Shown here piece after piece: positions 1-7,617 of a DNA stretch of 64,000 bases. Within the stretch, counting starts at the first letter, position 1. Each line of letters starts with the position of its first letter. The notes beneath the pieces were generated by a model. It was not told where the DNA came from and ran no database searches. It saw only the letters and a list, made by a program, of their open reading frames with translations. The translations under genes and the position numbers were made by a program. The DNA comes from Halobaculum saliterrae (GTDB lineage Archaea; Halobacteriota; Halobacteria; Halobacteriales; Haloferacaceae): contig NZ_WUUS01000008.1 in assembly GCF_009831625.1 (NCBI RefSeq), positions 166,658 to 230,657 of the forward strand. The letters are read 5' to 3'.

Positions 1-467
1 AGCACGGCAGTCACACCGGGTCGACGCTCGCGGAGGCGGTCTCCGACGCGGGCGCGACGGGCACGCTGATCAACCACTCCGAGAACCGGCTGAAGCTGGC
101 CGACATCGACGCCTCGCTCGCGGCCGCCGAGCGCGCCGACCTCGAGACGGTCGTGTGCGCGAACAACCCCACGCAGTGCGGCGCGGCCGCGGCGCTCGGG
201 CCCGACGCAGTCGCCGTCGAGCCGCCCGAACTCATCGGCGGGGACGTGTCGGTTGCGACCGCGGACCCGGCGATCGTGGAGGACTCCGTCGCCGCGGTGG
301 AGGCGGTCGACGCCGACGTCGACCTGTTCTGTGGCGCCGGCGTCTCCACGGGAGAGGACGTCGCCGCCGCGGGCGAGTTGGGCGCGACCGGCGTACTGCT
401 CGCTTCGGGTGTGGCGAAGGCGGACGACCCCGAGGCGGTGCTTCGGGACCTCGTTTCGGGACTGTAG
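1..467 (+). CDS. tpiA: Triosephosphate isomerase, C-terminal part (cut by window start)
   Basis: Interconverts dihydroxyacetone phosphate and glyceraldehyde 3-phosphate in the cytoplasm. The frame is open from base 3, so about 154 C-terminal residues of an archaeal-size enzyme (about 220 residues) are present. The NHSENR segment carries the catalytic histidine, the AVEPPELIG segment carries the catalytic glutamate of the archaeal form, and [10 protein letters not shown] and LLASGVAKA are the phosphate-binding loops near the C-terminus. The gene converges on the next gene with about 70 bases between them. The identification is firm; the N-terminus lies outside the window. Confidence 0.95.
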   Translation, partial: HGSHTGSTLAEAVSDAGATGTLINHSENRLKLADIDASLAAAERADLETVVCANNPTQCGAAAALGPDAVAVEPPELIGGDVSVATADPAIVEDSVAAVEAVDADVDLFCGAGVSTGEDVAAAGELGATGVLLASGVAKADDPEAVLRDLVSGL

Positions 468-540
468 ATCGGCCCCGGAGAGGGGAGAGCTGTCGGTCGT
501 GTTCCGACCGCTGTCATTCCCACCGAGCCCCGATCGGGGC

Positions 541-1278
541 TCAGCCCTGCCGAACCTCGTGGTCGAGGACGCCGACGCCCTCGACCTCCACCTCGACGCG
601 GTCGCCGTCCGACAGCGGGCCGACGCCCGCCGGCGTCCCGGTCGCGACCACGTCGCCCGGCTCCAGCGTCATGTACGTCGTGATCTCCTCGACGAGTTCG
701 GGGATGGAGAACATGAAGTAGTCGCGCGATGACGACTGCCTCGTCTCGCCGTTCACGCGGAGTTCGACCGCGGCGTCGTCGGGGACGTGTTCGGGATCGG
801 CGATACAGGGGCCGATCGGCGCGGCGCCGTCGAACGCCTTGCCCCGCACCCAGTTCTGCTCCTCGTTCTGGTCGTCGCGGTTCGACACGTCGTCGAGGCA
901 GGTGAAGCCCGCCACGTAGTCCATGGCGTCCGCGGCGGCGACGTCGCGCGCCTGCTCGCCGATCACGAACGCGATCTCCGCCTCGTGGTCGACGCGCTCC
1001 TTCCCGGCCGGCAGCGTGACCGTCGAGCCCGGGGTGGCGACGGCGTTCGGCGGCTTGAGGAACAGCAGCGGACGGTCGGGAACCTCGTTGCCGAGCTCCT
1101 CGGCGTGGTCGGCGTAGTTGCGACCGACGCAGACGATCTTCGACGGCTCGCAGGGCGCGAGCAGGTCGACGGCGTCGGCGTCGACGTCGTACGTCTCGCC
1201 GCCCGCGGTCACGGTGCCGTCTTCGTACGCGCCGCGGCGAACGCTGCCCGCCGGGTCGCGGATCCGTGCGTAGCGCAT
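541..1278 (-). CDS. Fumarylacetoacetate hydrolase family protein
   Basis: A 245-residue FAH-fold enzyme, the family that hydrolyses or decarboxylates acylpyruvate-type substrates using a divalent metal. The DHEAEIAFVIG segment supplies the acidic metal ligands, GFTCLDDVSNRD a further aspartate, and GDVVATGTPAGVGPL is the typical C-terminal family signature. The length fits the short FAHD1/HpaG-like class. The actual substrate cannot be read from sequence; acylpyruvate hydrolase or oxaloacetate decarboxylase activity are options. ATG start with a TATA-like box 24-31 bases upstream, consistent with a leaderless transcript. Transcribed alone, convergent with tpiA. Confidence 0.9.
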   Translation of the reverse strand: MRYARIRDPAGSVRRGAYEDGTVTAGGETYDVDADAVDLLAPCEPSKIVCVGRNYADHAEELGNEVPDRPLLFLKPPNAVATPGSTVTLPAGKERVDHEAEIAFVIGEQARDVAAADAMDYVAGFTCLDDVSNRDDQNEEQNWVRGKAFDGAAPIGPCIADPEHVPDDAAVELRVNGETRQSSSRDYFMFSIPELVEEITTYMTLEPGDVVATGTPAGVGPLSDGDRVEVEVEGVGVLDHEVRQG

Positions 1279-1301
1279 CGTCGGCCACTCGACTGGGCGG
1301 G

Positions 1302-1309
1302 GCTTATGC
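1302..1309 (-). promoter_or_regulatory. TATA-like box of the FAH-family gene
   Basis: Read on the minus strand the sequence is GCATAAGC, centred about 27 bases before the ATG at 1278. That is the spacing expected for a leaderless haloarchaeal transcript. Inference from position and composition only. Confidence 0.45.
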
Positions 1310-1324
1310 GTTGTGAGTCGAGCC

Positions 1325-1349
1325 CCCCTCGCGGCGAGGCCGCGAGGGG
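1325..1349. terminator. Perfect 10-bp stem-loop downstream of archaellin 1
   Basis: The arms 1325-1334 and 1340-1349 are perfectly complementary with a 5-base loop. It lies about 45 bases past the archaellin stop codon and just upstream of the FAH promoter, so it could end the archaellin transcript. No long U tract follows, so a terminator role is inferred from position only. Confidence 0.35.
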
Positions 1350-1395
1350 AACGCGAGAAACGAGAGAACCGAGAGAACCGCGGTGACCGTCGTGC

Positions 1396-2004
1396 TTACA
1401 GTTCGACCGCTTCCTTCTGTCCGAGCGACTCGGGGACGGTGAAGCGGATGGTCGTGGTCGCGCCGGCCATCGTGTTGATCTTGATCGTCACCTCGTCACC
1501 CTCGTTGAGGTTATTCGGTGCGTTCGTGTCACCGAACCCGTTGTCGTTCAGTTGGAACTCGATGTTGAACCGATCATCGGCGTCGTTGAGGACTGTGTTA
1601 GAGTTATCGGTGTTCTTGACTTGATAGGTCGAGAACTGCCAGTCCGTTCCGCTGGAACTGTCATGCGTCAGGGTCTCAGTCCCCTGCGGGCCGATCCAGT
1701 TGATCGTCGCGTTCGCGAGATCGATCTCGCCGGCACCGGGTGCCTGCGTCACGGTCACGTTGACGCTCTTGATCGTATCGTCGGTCGTATTGACTGTGCC
1801 CGTCGTGACGACCTCCTGCAGTCGGTTGCTGACCTGCTTACTGCTCTGTTGTCCCGTTTCCTGCGACTTGCTCTGGAGGAAGCCGGCGGTGTTGATGAGG
1901 ACGCCGGCGGCGATCGCCGCCACCAGCACCATCGCGATGAACACGATGAGCGTCCCGATCCCAACCTGCCCGCGCTCTTCCTCGTCCGTGATGAACTCGA
2001 ACAT
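1396..2004 (-). CDS. Archaellin (archaeal flagellin), copy 1
   Basis: Structural subunit of the archaellum filament, 202 residues. The short N-terminus [12 protein letters not shown] followed by [19 protein letters not shown] is a class III (type IV pilin-like) signal peptide that the prepilin peptidase would cut after the ERG glycine, leaving the hydrophobic assembly helix. The middle (about residues 65-160) is variable and has N-x-S/T sequons typical of N-glycosylated archaellins; the C-terminus ([21 protein letters not shown]) is conserved. No other archaellum genes are adjacent. A paralogue at 28346-28942 is identical over the first 59 residues. Distal copies are known in haloarchaea; whether this copy is the major filament protein is unknown. 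Confidence 0.95.
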   Translation of the reverse strand: MFEFITDEEERGQVGIGTLIVFIAMVLVAAIAAGVLINTAGFLQSKSQETGQQSSKQVSNRLQEVVTTGTVNTTDDTIKSVNVTVTQAPGAGEIDLANATINWIGPQGTETLTHDSSSGTDWQFSTYQVKNTDNSNTVLNDADDRFNIEFQLNDNGFGDTNAPNNLNEGDEVTIKINTMAGATTTIRFTVPESLGQKEAVEL

Positions 2005-2065
2005 CTGTGGTTGTACTCCCGCGCGCCTTCACGCGCCGGTTATCGGACGGAAAGCGATTCTTCCA

Positions 2066-2080
2066 CATATATCTCCGCCG
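2066..2080 (-). promoter_or_regulatory. Promoter of archaellin 1 (TATA plus upstream GC element)
   Basis: On the minus strand a CGGCGGAGA element runs directly into ATATATG, about 62 bases before the ATG, implying a 5' leader of roughly 35 bases. The second archaellin gene has the same element and TATA at the same distance, with a shared CAAGAA motif (plus strand) further upstream, which supports a real common promoter. Confidence 0.6.
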
Positions 2081-2124
2081 CCAAGAATCAAGTCTGAATA
2101 TCGGCGGCGGCGGAGGACGAGCGT

Positions 2125-3627
2125 TCACCGGACGGTCGCGTCCGTGATCCGCGCGAGCCGATCCGCGACGGCGTCGTCGAGACCCGACTCGGTGACGCGC
2201 CACCGCCAGTTTCCGTCGGTCGTCCCCGGCGTGTTGAAACGGGCGTGGCTGTCCAGCCCGAGCAGGTCCTGCAACGTCGTCACGGCGAGCGTCGCCTCGG
2301 AGTTCCACACCGCCTCGACGAGATCCCACTCGATCTCGACGCCGTCGGTGCCGAGGTTGTAGTGGAGGCAGTCACGCTGTCGGTCGCCGAGCGAGTCGTA
2401 GTAGCCGACGACGGTGTCGGTGTCGTGGGTGGAGGTGTAGGCGACGCAGTCCTCCGGGTAGTGCATCGGCTGATACAGGTGCCCCTGCTGGCACCAGTCG
2501 GCGTAGAGGGGAACGCGCATCCCCGGGAGATCGAACGCCTCCCGGAGCGCCGTGCTCCCGGCGTCGAGGAAGCCGAGGTCCTCGGCGACGAACGGGAGGC
2601 GATCGAACTCCCCGCGGACGGCCTCGAAGAACGCGTCCCCGGGCCCCTCGCGCCACTCGCCGTCGGCCGGGTCGTCGCTGTCGTCCGGGATCGCCCAGAA
2701 CTCGTCGAAGCCCTTGAAGTGGTCGAGGCGGGCGTAATCGACGAGGTCGAACAGGCGGCGGAGCCGGTCGAGCCACCACTCGTACCCGGTCTCGGCGAGG
2801 TGGTCCCAGTCGTACACCGGGTTCCCCCAGCGCTGTCCGGAGTCCCCCGCGTTCGGCGGAACGCCCGCGACGGCGGCAGGACGACCGTCGTCGGTCAGGT
2901 CGAACGCCTCGGGCGCGGCCCACACGTCCGCGGAGTCGAGCGCGACGTAGATCGGGAGGTCGCCGAGGATCTCGATACCCCGGTCGGCGGCGTCCGCGCG
3001 CAGGTCGCGCCACTGCCGGTCGAACGTCCACTGGCAGAACGCCCGGAACTCGATCTCGTCGGCGAGGTCCTCGCGAAACTCCGCGAGCGCGTCAGGGTCG
3101 CGCGTCCGAGCCGGCTCGGGCCACTCCGTCCACAGCGTCCCGTCGAATTCGGCTTTGAGCGCGCGAAACAGCGTGTAGTCGGCGAGCCAGTCACCCTCGC
3201 GGTCGCGGAACTCGGCGAACCCCGAACGCTCGTTCTCGCTCGCGGTCTCGCGGAAGCGCTCGAAGGCCGCGCGCAGGCGTTCGAGCGTGAACGACTCGAC
3301 GGCGTCGTAGCGCACCTCGTGGAGCGAGAAGTCGGCCTCGTCGCCGGCGTCCGGGTCGACCTCTTCCCCGGTCAGATACCCCCGGTCCGCGAGGTCGACG
3401 AGGTCGATCAACAGCGGGTTCCCGGCGAACCCGGAGAACGTCTGGTACGGGGAGTGGCCGTGGATCCCGACGGTGGGACCCAGGGGACACACCTGCCAGA
3501 TCGACTGGTCCGCACGGTCGAGGAAATCGAGGAACGAGCGCGCGCCCGCGCCGAGATCCCCGATCCCGTGGCGACCGGGCAGCGCGGTTGGGTGGAGCAG
3601 GACGCCGCTTCGTCTGTCGAACCGCAT
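2125..3627 (-). CDS. malQ: 4-alpha-glucanotransferase (amylomaltase, GH77)
   Basis: Transfers maltodextrin segments between alpha-1,4-glucans in the cytoplasm. About 500 residues, the normal size. The start RSGVLLHPTALPGRHGIGDLG, the VCPLGPT and SPYQTFSGFAGNP segments, LGDLPIYVALDSADVW, and YARLDHFKGFDEFWAIP are GH77 hallmarks; the aspartate in YARLDHF is the expected nucleophile and the glutamate in FVAEDLGFL the general acid/base. I chose ATG 3627; a GTG at 3642 would add five residues. Divergent from the GT4 gene, at the head of an alpha-glucan block that also has GH13 and GH15 enzymes. Confidence 0.93.
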   Translation of the reverse strand: MRFDRRSGVLLHPTALPGRHGIGDLGAGARSFLDFLDRADQSIWQVCPLGPTVGIHGHSPYQTFSGFAGNPLLIDLVDLADRGYLTGEEVDPDAGDEADFSLHEVRYDAVESFTLERLRAAFERFRETASENERSGFAEFRDREGDWLADYTLFRALKAEFDGTLWTEWPEPARTRDPDALAEFREDLADEIEFRAFCQWTFDRQWRDLRADAADRGIEILGDLPIYVALDSADVWAAPEAFDLTDDGRPAAVAGVPPNAGDSGQRWGNPVYDWDHLAETGYEWWLDRLRRLFDLVDYARLDHFKGFDEFWAIPDDSDDPADGEWREGPGDAFFEAVRGEFDRLPFVAEDLGFLDAGSTALREAFDLPGMRVPLYADWCQQGHLYQPMHYPEDCVAYTSTHDTDTVVGYYDSLGDRQRDCLHYNLGTDGVEIEWDLVEAVWNSEATLAVTTLQDLLGLDSHARFNTPGTTDGNWRWRVTESGLDDAVADRLARITDATVR

Positions 3628-3757
3628 CGGCTGTGCACTCACGCGCGATCGGTATCAACTATCGGGTTGTCACGCGGGCAGTCCGGAGTGTTCCGACGGA
3701 TCGATCCTCCCGATCGACGCCAAGTGACTAAGTGTCGCACCCGCATTGTCCGACTCG

Positions 3758-4837
3758 ATGCCGTATACCGTCCTGATGCTCGGGTGGGGGTTCCCGCCGA
3801 ACGTGACCGGGGGACTGGACACGGCGGTCGGCGAACTGTTCGAGCGCCTCGGCGGTCGGGAGGGCGTGGAGGTGGAGCTTGTGTTGCCGGCGGAGTACGC
3901 CCCCGAGGGACGCGACGGGATCCACGGCGTTCCGACCGGCGACGGCGACATCATCACCCGGATCGGCCGCCTCTCGGGCACGTTCGTCGAGCGCGCGGCA
4001 GACGCCGACATCGTCCACACGAACGACTGGTTCGGCTACAACCCCGGATCGCGCGCGCAGTCGACCCACGACGTCGAGTGGGTGACGACGTTCCACTCGC
4101 TGTCGTCTGACCGCAACGCCGATCCGCCCGAACGCGAGAAGCGCACCGAGGAACGGGTGGTGAACCGCTCGGATCACCTCCTGGCGGTGAGCGAGTTCAC
4201 CGCCCGCAAGATCGCCCACGAGTACGGCGGCGACGCGGAGGTCATCTACAACGGGTTCTCGCGGGTCGAGCCGACGGGGCGCGACCTGAAGGCCGAACTG
4301 GGGATCGACGGGGAGATGCTGTTCTTCGTCGGCCGCCACACCGACCAGAAGGGGCTGGCGTACCTCCTGTACGCGCTGCCGAAGGTCCGCCGGAACGACG
4401 TGACCCTCGTCATCGGTGGCACCGGTCACCTCACCGACCAGCTGAAGCGGTTCGTCGAGCTGCTCGGGCTCGGGGATCGCGTCGAGTTCGTCGGCTACGT
4501 CCCGGAGGAGGAGCTGGGCGATTACTACGCGAGCGCGGATCTGTTCGTCTCACCGTCGCTCGCGGAGCCGTTCGGTATCACCATCGTCGAGGCGCTGTCC
4601 GTCGGCACGCGCGTCGTCGCGGGCCCGAGCGGCGCCGCCGAGGTGCTCCCCGAGGACTGCCTCATCGAGGTCGAGCCGAACTCCGAGGCGATCGCCGCCG
4701 GCATCGAGCACGCGCTCTCGCTCGATACGCCGATCGAGTACGAGGACCGGACGTGGGACCAAGTCGCGGACGAGCACATGGCGTTCTACGAGCGGGTCCT
4801 GGACGGGGAACGCGACGATCGCGACGAGAAACAGTGA
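3758..4837 (+). CDS. GT4-family glycosyltransferase, glycogen-synthase-like
   Basis: About 359 residues with a GT-B fold: N-terminal acceptor domain beginning MPYTVLMLGWGFPPNVTGGL with a glycine-rich loop, and a C-terminal nucleotide-sugar domain with FFVGRHTDQKGLAYLL, EFVGYVPEEELGDYY and the EX7E motif in AEPFGITIVEAL. Placement beside malQ, GH13 and GH15 genes suggests a role in glycogen-like alpha-glucan synthesis, but GT4 enzymes also build surface glycans, so the acceptor is uncertain. Start ATG 3758; an in-frame TTG at 3746 is less likely. A TATA-like GACTAAGTG lies about 30 bases upstream. Only 12 bases separate its stop from the convergent DSPYQ-repeat gene. Confidence 0.85.
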   Translation: MPYTVLMLGWGFPPNVTGGLDTAVGELFERLGGREGVEVELVLPAEYAPEGRDGIHGVPTGDGDIITRIGRLSGTFVERAADADIVHTNDWFGYNPGSRAQSTHDVEWVTTFHSLSSDRNADPPEREKRTEERVVNRSDHLLAVSEFTARKIAHEYGGDAEVIYNGFSRVEPTGRDLKAELGIDGEMLFFVGRHTDQKGLAYLLYALPKVRRNDVTLVIGGTGHLTDQLKRFVELLGLGDRVEFVGYVPEEELGDYYASADLFVSPSLAEPFGITIVEALSVGTRVVAGPSGAAEVLPEDCLIEVEPNSEAIAAGIEHALSLDTPIEYEDRTWDQVADEHMAFYERVLDGERDDRDEKQ

Positions 4838-4849
4838 CCCCTCGGGCCC

Positions 4850-5323
4850 TCACCTGAGCAGGCGGAAATCGGTGACGGGTTCGGGGTGGACGATCCGGAA
4901 TCCGTCGGCGGTCGGTTCGAGTCCCACCCGGTCGGTCGCCGGGCCGCCTCGCTGGTACGGACTGTCGGACTGGCCGGGCGACTGGTAGGGGCTGTCCGTG
5001 TCGACCGACTGGTACGGGCTGTCGGTGCTCGCCGACTGGTAGGGGCTGTCCGACGATCGAGTACCCGTCCCACGGGCGTCCTGTCCCCCGGCGCCCGCCG
5101 ACTCGGGCGGCCGGTCGAAGTCCTCCGGCGGGAGGTAGATCCGCTCGCCGGAGGCCGACTGGACCACGACCGCGGCGTCCCTGTCGCCCTCGACGACGAT
5201 GACGGTCCGGCCGTCGGCGATCTCCACGTCGACGGAGACCGGACGGTCGCCCACAGCGTCGGCTCCGCGCTCGGAGTCTCCTCCGTGCTCGCCCCCTCCC
5301 GCGTCCCCGGCGTTCGCGTCCAT
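4850..5323 (-). CDS. Uncharacterised acidic protein with DSPYQ tandem repeats
   Basis: About 157 residues, no family recognised. Three parts are visible: an acidic Gly/Asp/Glu N-terminus, a small beta-rich core (VSVDVEIADGRTVIVVEGD, then VVVQSASGERIYLPPEDF) and a repeat region with four copies of DSPYQ spaced nine or ten residues apart, ending in GFRIVHPEPVTDFRLLR. No signal peptide or membrane segment, so cytoplasmic. It is wedged convergently between a GT4 gene and a GH13 gene; a link to glucan metabolism is guesswork. ATG 5323 is preferred over GTG 5347 because a TATA-like CGCTAAGTG (minus strand) lies about 25 bases upstream. Confidence 0.7.
   Translation of the reverse strand: MDANAGDAGGGEHGGDSERGADAVGDRPVSVDVEIADGRTVIVVEGDRDAAVVVQSASGERIYLPPEDFDRPPESAGAGGQDARGTGTRSSDSPYQSASTDSPYQSVDTDSPYQSPGQSDSPYQRGGPATDRVGLEPTADGFRIVHPEPVTDFRLLR
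4950..5050 (-). repeat. Tandem DSPYQ-coding repeats
   Basis: Four copies of a roughly 17-base core (GACAGCCCCTACCAGTC-like on the minus strand) at 4950-4966, 4980-4996, 5007-5023 and 5034-5050. The last three are exactly 27 bases apart, giving a nine-residue period. Confidence 0.85.
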
Positions 5324-5486
5324 ACCGGAGGATCCACGGGCGGGCACTTAGCGATTCCCCGGAACCGATTGGAGCGGAACCGCCCTCCCGACGGCGAAGA
5401 CCACGGCGGTCGACGACCGAACCGGACGACGAGAGAGCGAACCGGACGGCGAAAGAGCGAAACGGCTCCCGTTCGAGCGGCCTGCC

Positions 5487-7469
5487 ATGGAACACCCGGG
5501 GCAACCGCGCGTGTGCGCGGCGGGCGAGGCCGTGGAACTCGCGCCGCGAGATCCGGACCCGAGCGTCGACTACGAGTGGAGCGTCGTCACCGCGCCGTCC
5601 GGGTCGAGGGCGGAACTCGGCGACGAGCCCGTCCAGTGGTTCGAGCCGGACGTTCCCGGCACGTACCTGCTTCGCCTCGCGGACGGTCGAACGACCCACG
5701 ATCTCACCGTCCGGGCGTTCGGCGAGGGAACCGCCCCGAGCGCCGACGACGGCCGGTCCGCCAGCGGGAACGCCGGCGGCGACGAGCGAACGGAACGGCG
5801 CGAGGACGGGGCCGGCTCCGGCGACGAGGCCGGATCCGCGAGGCACGCGGGAGCCGTCAGCCGCGAGGGGGAGCCGGACCGCCCCCGCGTCCGCTTGGAG
5901 ACCGCCGTCGACGGGGAGGAGGTCCGGATCCACGCGAGGCTCGATCCGGCGTCCACGAGCCGTGTCGAGTTCCTGCTCGACGACCGGGACGACATCGAGG
6001 AGTCCGACGTGACCGTCGAGGGGCGGACGCTCACATTCGAGCGATCCGTGCTCGCGGAGCGCGCTCGGGTGTACGCCGTCCCCCTCACCGACGACGCGTA
6101 CGGCGTCCCCGACGCCGTCGACGTGCGGCAGTCTCCGTCCGCCGGTGATGACGACGGTGCCGTCGACAGCGCTCGCGGCACCGGAACCGTGAGCGTCGAC
6201 CGACCGTACGACCCGCCGTCGTGGGCGCTCGACTCGACCATCTACGAGGTGTACGTGCGCACGTTCGGGGACGCGGACGCCGAGCGGTCTCGGTTCGCGG
6301 CGATCCGTGAGCGGCTCGACGAGCTCGACGAGCTGGGGGTCGAGACGCTGTGGCTCACGCCCGTCCTCCAACACGACGGGGCGCCACACGGCTACAACAT
6401 CACCGACTTCCTCGCGATCGCGTCGGACCTGGGCGACCGCGAGGAGTATCGGGCGCTGATCGAGGCGGCCCACGACCGCGACATGCGGGTTCTCTTCGAT
6501 CTGGTATGCAACCACTCCGCGCGCGACCACCCGTTCTTCGAGGACGCCTACGTCGACCCCGACAGCCCGTACCGCTCGTGGTACGAGTGGCAGGAGAACG
6601 GCGAGCCCGGGACCTACTTCGACTGGGAACTGATCGCCAACTTCGACTTCACCACGCTCGCGGTGCGCCGGCACCTCCTCGACGTGGTCGACGAGTGGGC
6701 GCCGCTCGTCGACGGCTTCCGCTGCGACATGGCGTGGGCGGTTCCGGACGGCTTCTGGCGGGAGGTGCACGACCGGGTGAAGGCGCACGACTCGGAGTTC
6801 TTCCTCCTCGACGAGACGATCCCGTACATCCCGGACTTCCAGGCCGGCCTCTTCGACATGCACTTCGACTCGACGACGGCCTTCTGTCTCCGGGAGGTCG
6901 GCGACGGCAACAAGCGGGCCGAGGAGGTCCTCGACGCCGTCGAGCAGCGCCGCCGCGTCGGGTTTCCGGACCACGCCTCGTTCATGCTGTACCACGAGAA
7001 CCACGACGAGTCGCGCTATCTCGCCTCCTACGGCGAGGACGCGGCGTTCGCGTCGGCCGGCGCGCTGGCGACGCTCCCCGGCGCGCCGATGGTGTACGCC
7101 GGCCAGGAGACCGGCCAACTCGGGAAGCGCGACCGCCTGGACTACGAGAACGCCCGCGAGGACCTCGCCGAGCACTACCGCCGCCTGCTCGCCCTCCGCG
7201 ACGAGCACTCGGCGCTCCAGCACCGAGCCGACCTGTCGCGAGTCGACTACGACGTTCGGACGGGAGCCGATGAGGCCGTCGTCGCCTACCGCCGCGAGGC
7301 CGCCGACGGCGAGGCGGTCGTCGTCGCGCTCAACTTCGCCGGCGGCGTCGCGACGGTCGCCGTCGACGCCGCCGTCGGGGACGAGGACCTCGTGACTGGG
7401 TCGACGGTCGGGACGGGCGACGGGGCGGTGGCTGTCGACGACGTGGTCGTCGTTCCGGTCCACGGGTAA
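5487..7469 (+). CDS. GH13 alpha-amylase-family enzyme with N-terminal beta domains
   Basis: 660 residues. The N-terminal 75 or so residues (ELAPRDPDPSVDYEWSVV) look like a PKD/Ig-type beta domain, followed by an acidic linker and a second beta domain; the GH13 barrel starts near residue 239 at YDPPSWALDSTIYEVYVRTF. Catalytic residues are visible: nucleophile Asp414 in GFRCDMAW, acid/base Glu443 in LLDETIP, and Asp507 in YHENHDESR; DLVCNHSARDH is conserved region I. A short C-terminal beta domain ends the protein. No signal peptide, so it should act on intracellular maltodextrins. Specificity (alpha-amylase, cyclomaltodextrinase or transferase) cannot be fixed. Codirectional with the GH15 gene 148 bases downstream. 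Confidence 0.88.
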   Translation: MEHPGQPRVCAAGEAVELAPRDPDPSVDYEWSVVTAPSGSRAELGDEPVQWFEPDVPGTYLLRLADGRTTHDLTVRAFGEGTAPSADDGRSASGNAGGDERTERREDGAGSGDEAGSARHAGAVSREGEPDRPRVRLETAVDGEEVRIHARLDPASTSRVEFLLDDRDDIEESDVTVEGRTLTFERSVLAERARVYAVPLTDDAYGVPDAVDVRQSPSAGDDDGAVDSARGTGTVSVDRPYDPPSWALDSTIYEVYVRTFGDADAERSRFAAIRERLDELDELGVETLWLTPVLQHDGAPHGYNITDFLAIASDLGDREEYRALIEAAHDRDMRVLFDLVCNHSARDHPFFEDAYVDPDSPYRSWYEWQENGEPGTYFDWELIANFDFTTLAVRRHLLDVVDEWAPLVDGFRCDMAWAVPDGFWREVHDRVKAHDSEFFLLDETIPYIPDFQAGLFDMHFDSTTAFCLREVGDGNKRAEEVLDAVEQRRRVGFPDHASFMLYHENHDESRYLASYGEDAAFASAGALATLPGAPMVYAGQETGQLGKRDRLDYENAREDLAEHYRRLLALRDEHSALQHRADLSRVDYDVRTGADEAVVAYRREAADGEAVVVALNFAGGVATVAVDAAVGDEDLVTGSTVGTGDGAVAVDDVVVVPVHG

Positions 7470-7586
7470 GGAACGCGAGGATCGTCCCCCGTCGGTCGGT
7501 TCGGGGTGGCTCCGGTCGGTTCGGGCGGGTTCGCGACCCGATCAGAGGGGAGGGGAAGGAGTGTGAACTGCTCACGTACCGCGGAG

Positions 7587-7595
7587 ACTTTAACC
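7587..7595 (+). promoter_or_regulatory. TATA-like box of the double GH15 gene
   Basis: ACTTTAACC lies 23-31 bases before the ATG at 7618, the leaderless spacing, so this gene probably has its own promoter rather than depending on the GH13 gene upstream. Confidence 0.5.
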
Positions 7596-7617
7596 ACGCG
7601 AGTAGTTTCACGGGTGA

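Noticed and set aside
2005..2065. Leader ORF before archaellin 1
   Set aside because: The frame opened by the GTG in the leader continues far into the archaellin gene without stopping at its start codon.
4662..7463. 933-codon open frame on the minus strand
   Set aside because: Antisense to the GH13 gene and the DSPYQ gene region; composition typical of a shadow frame.
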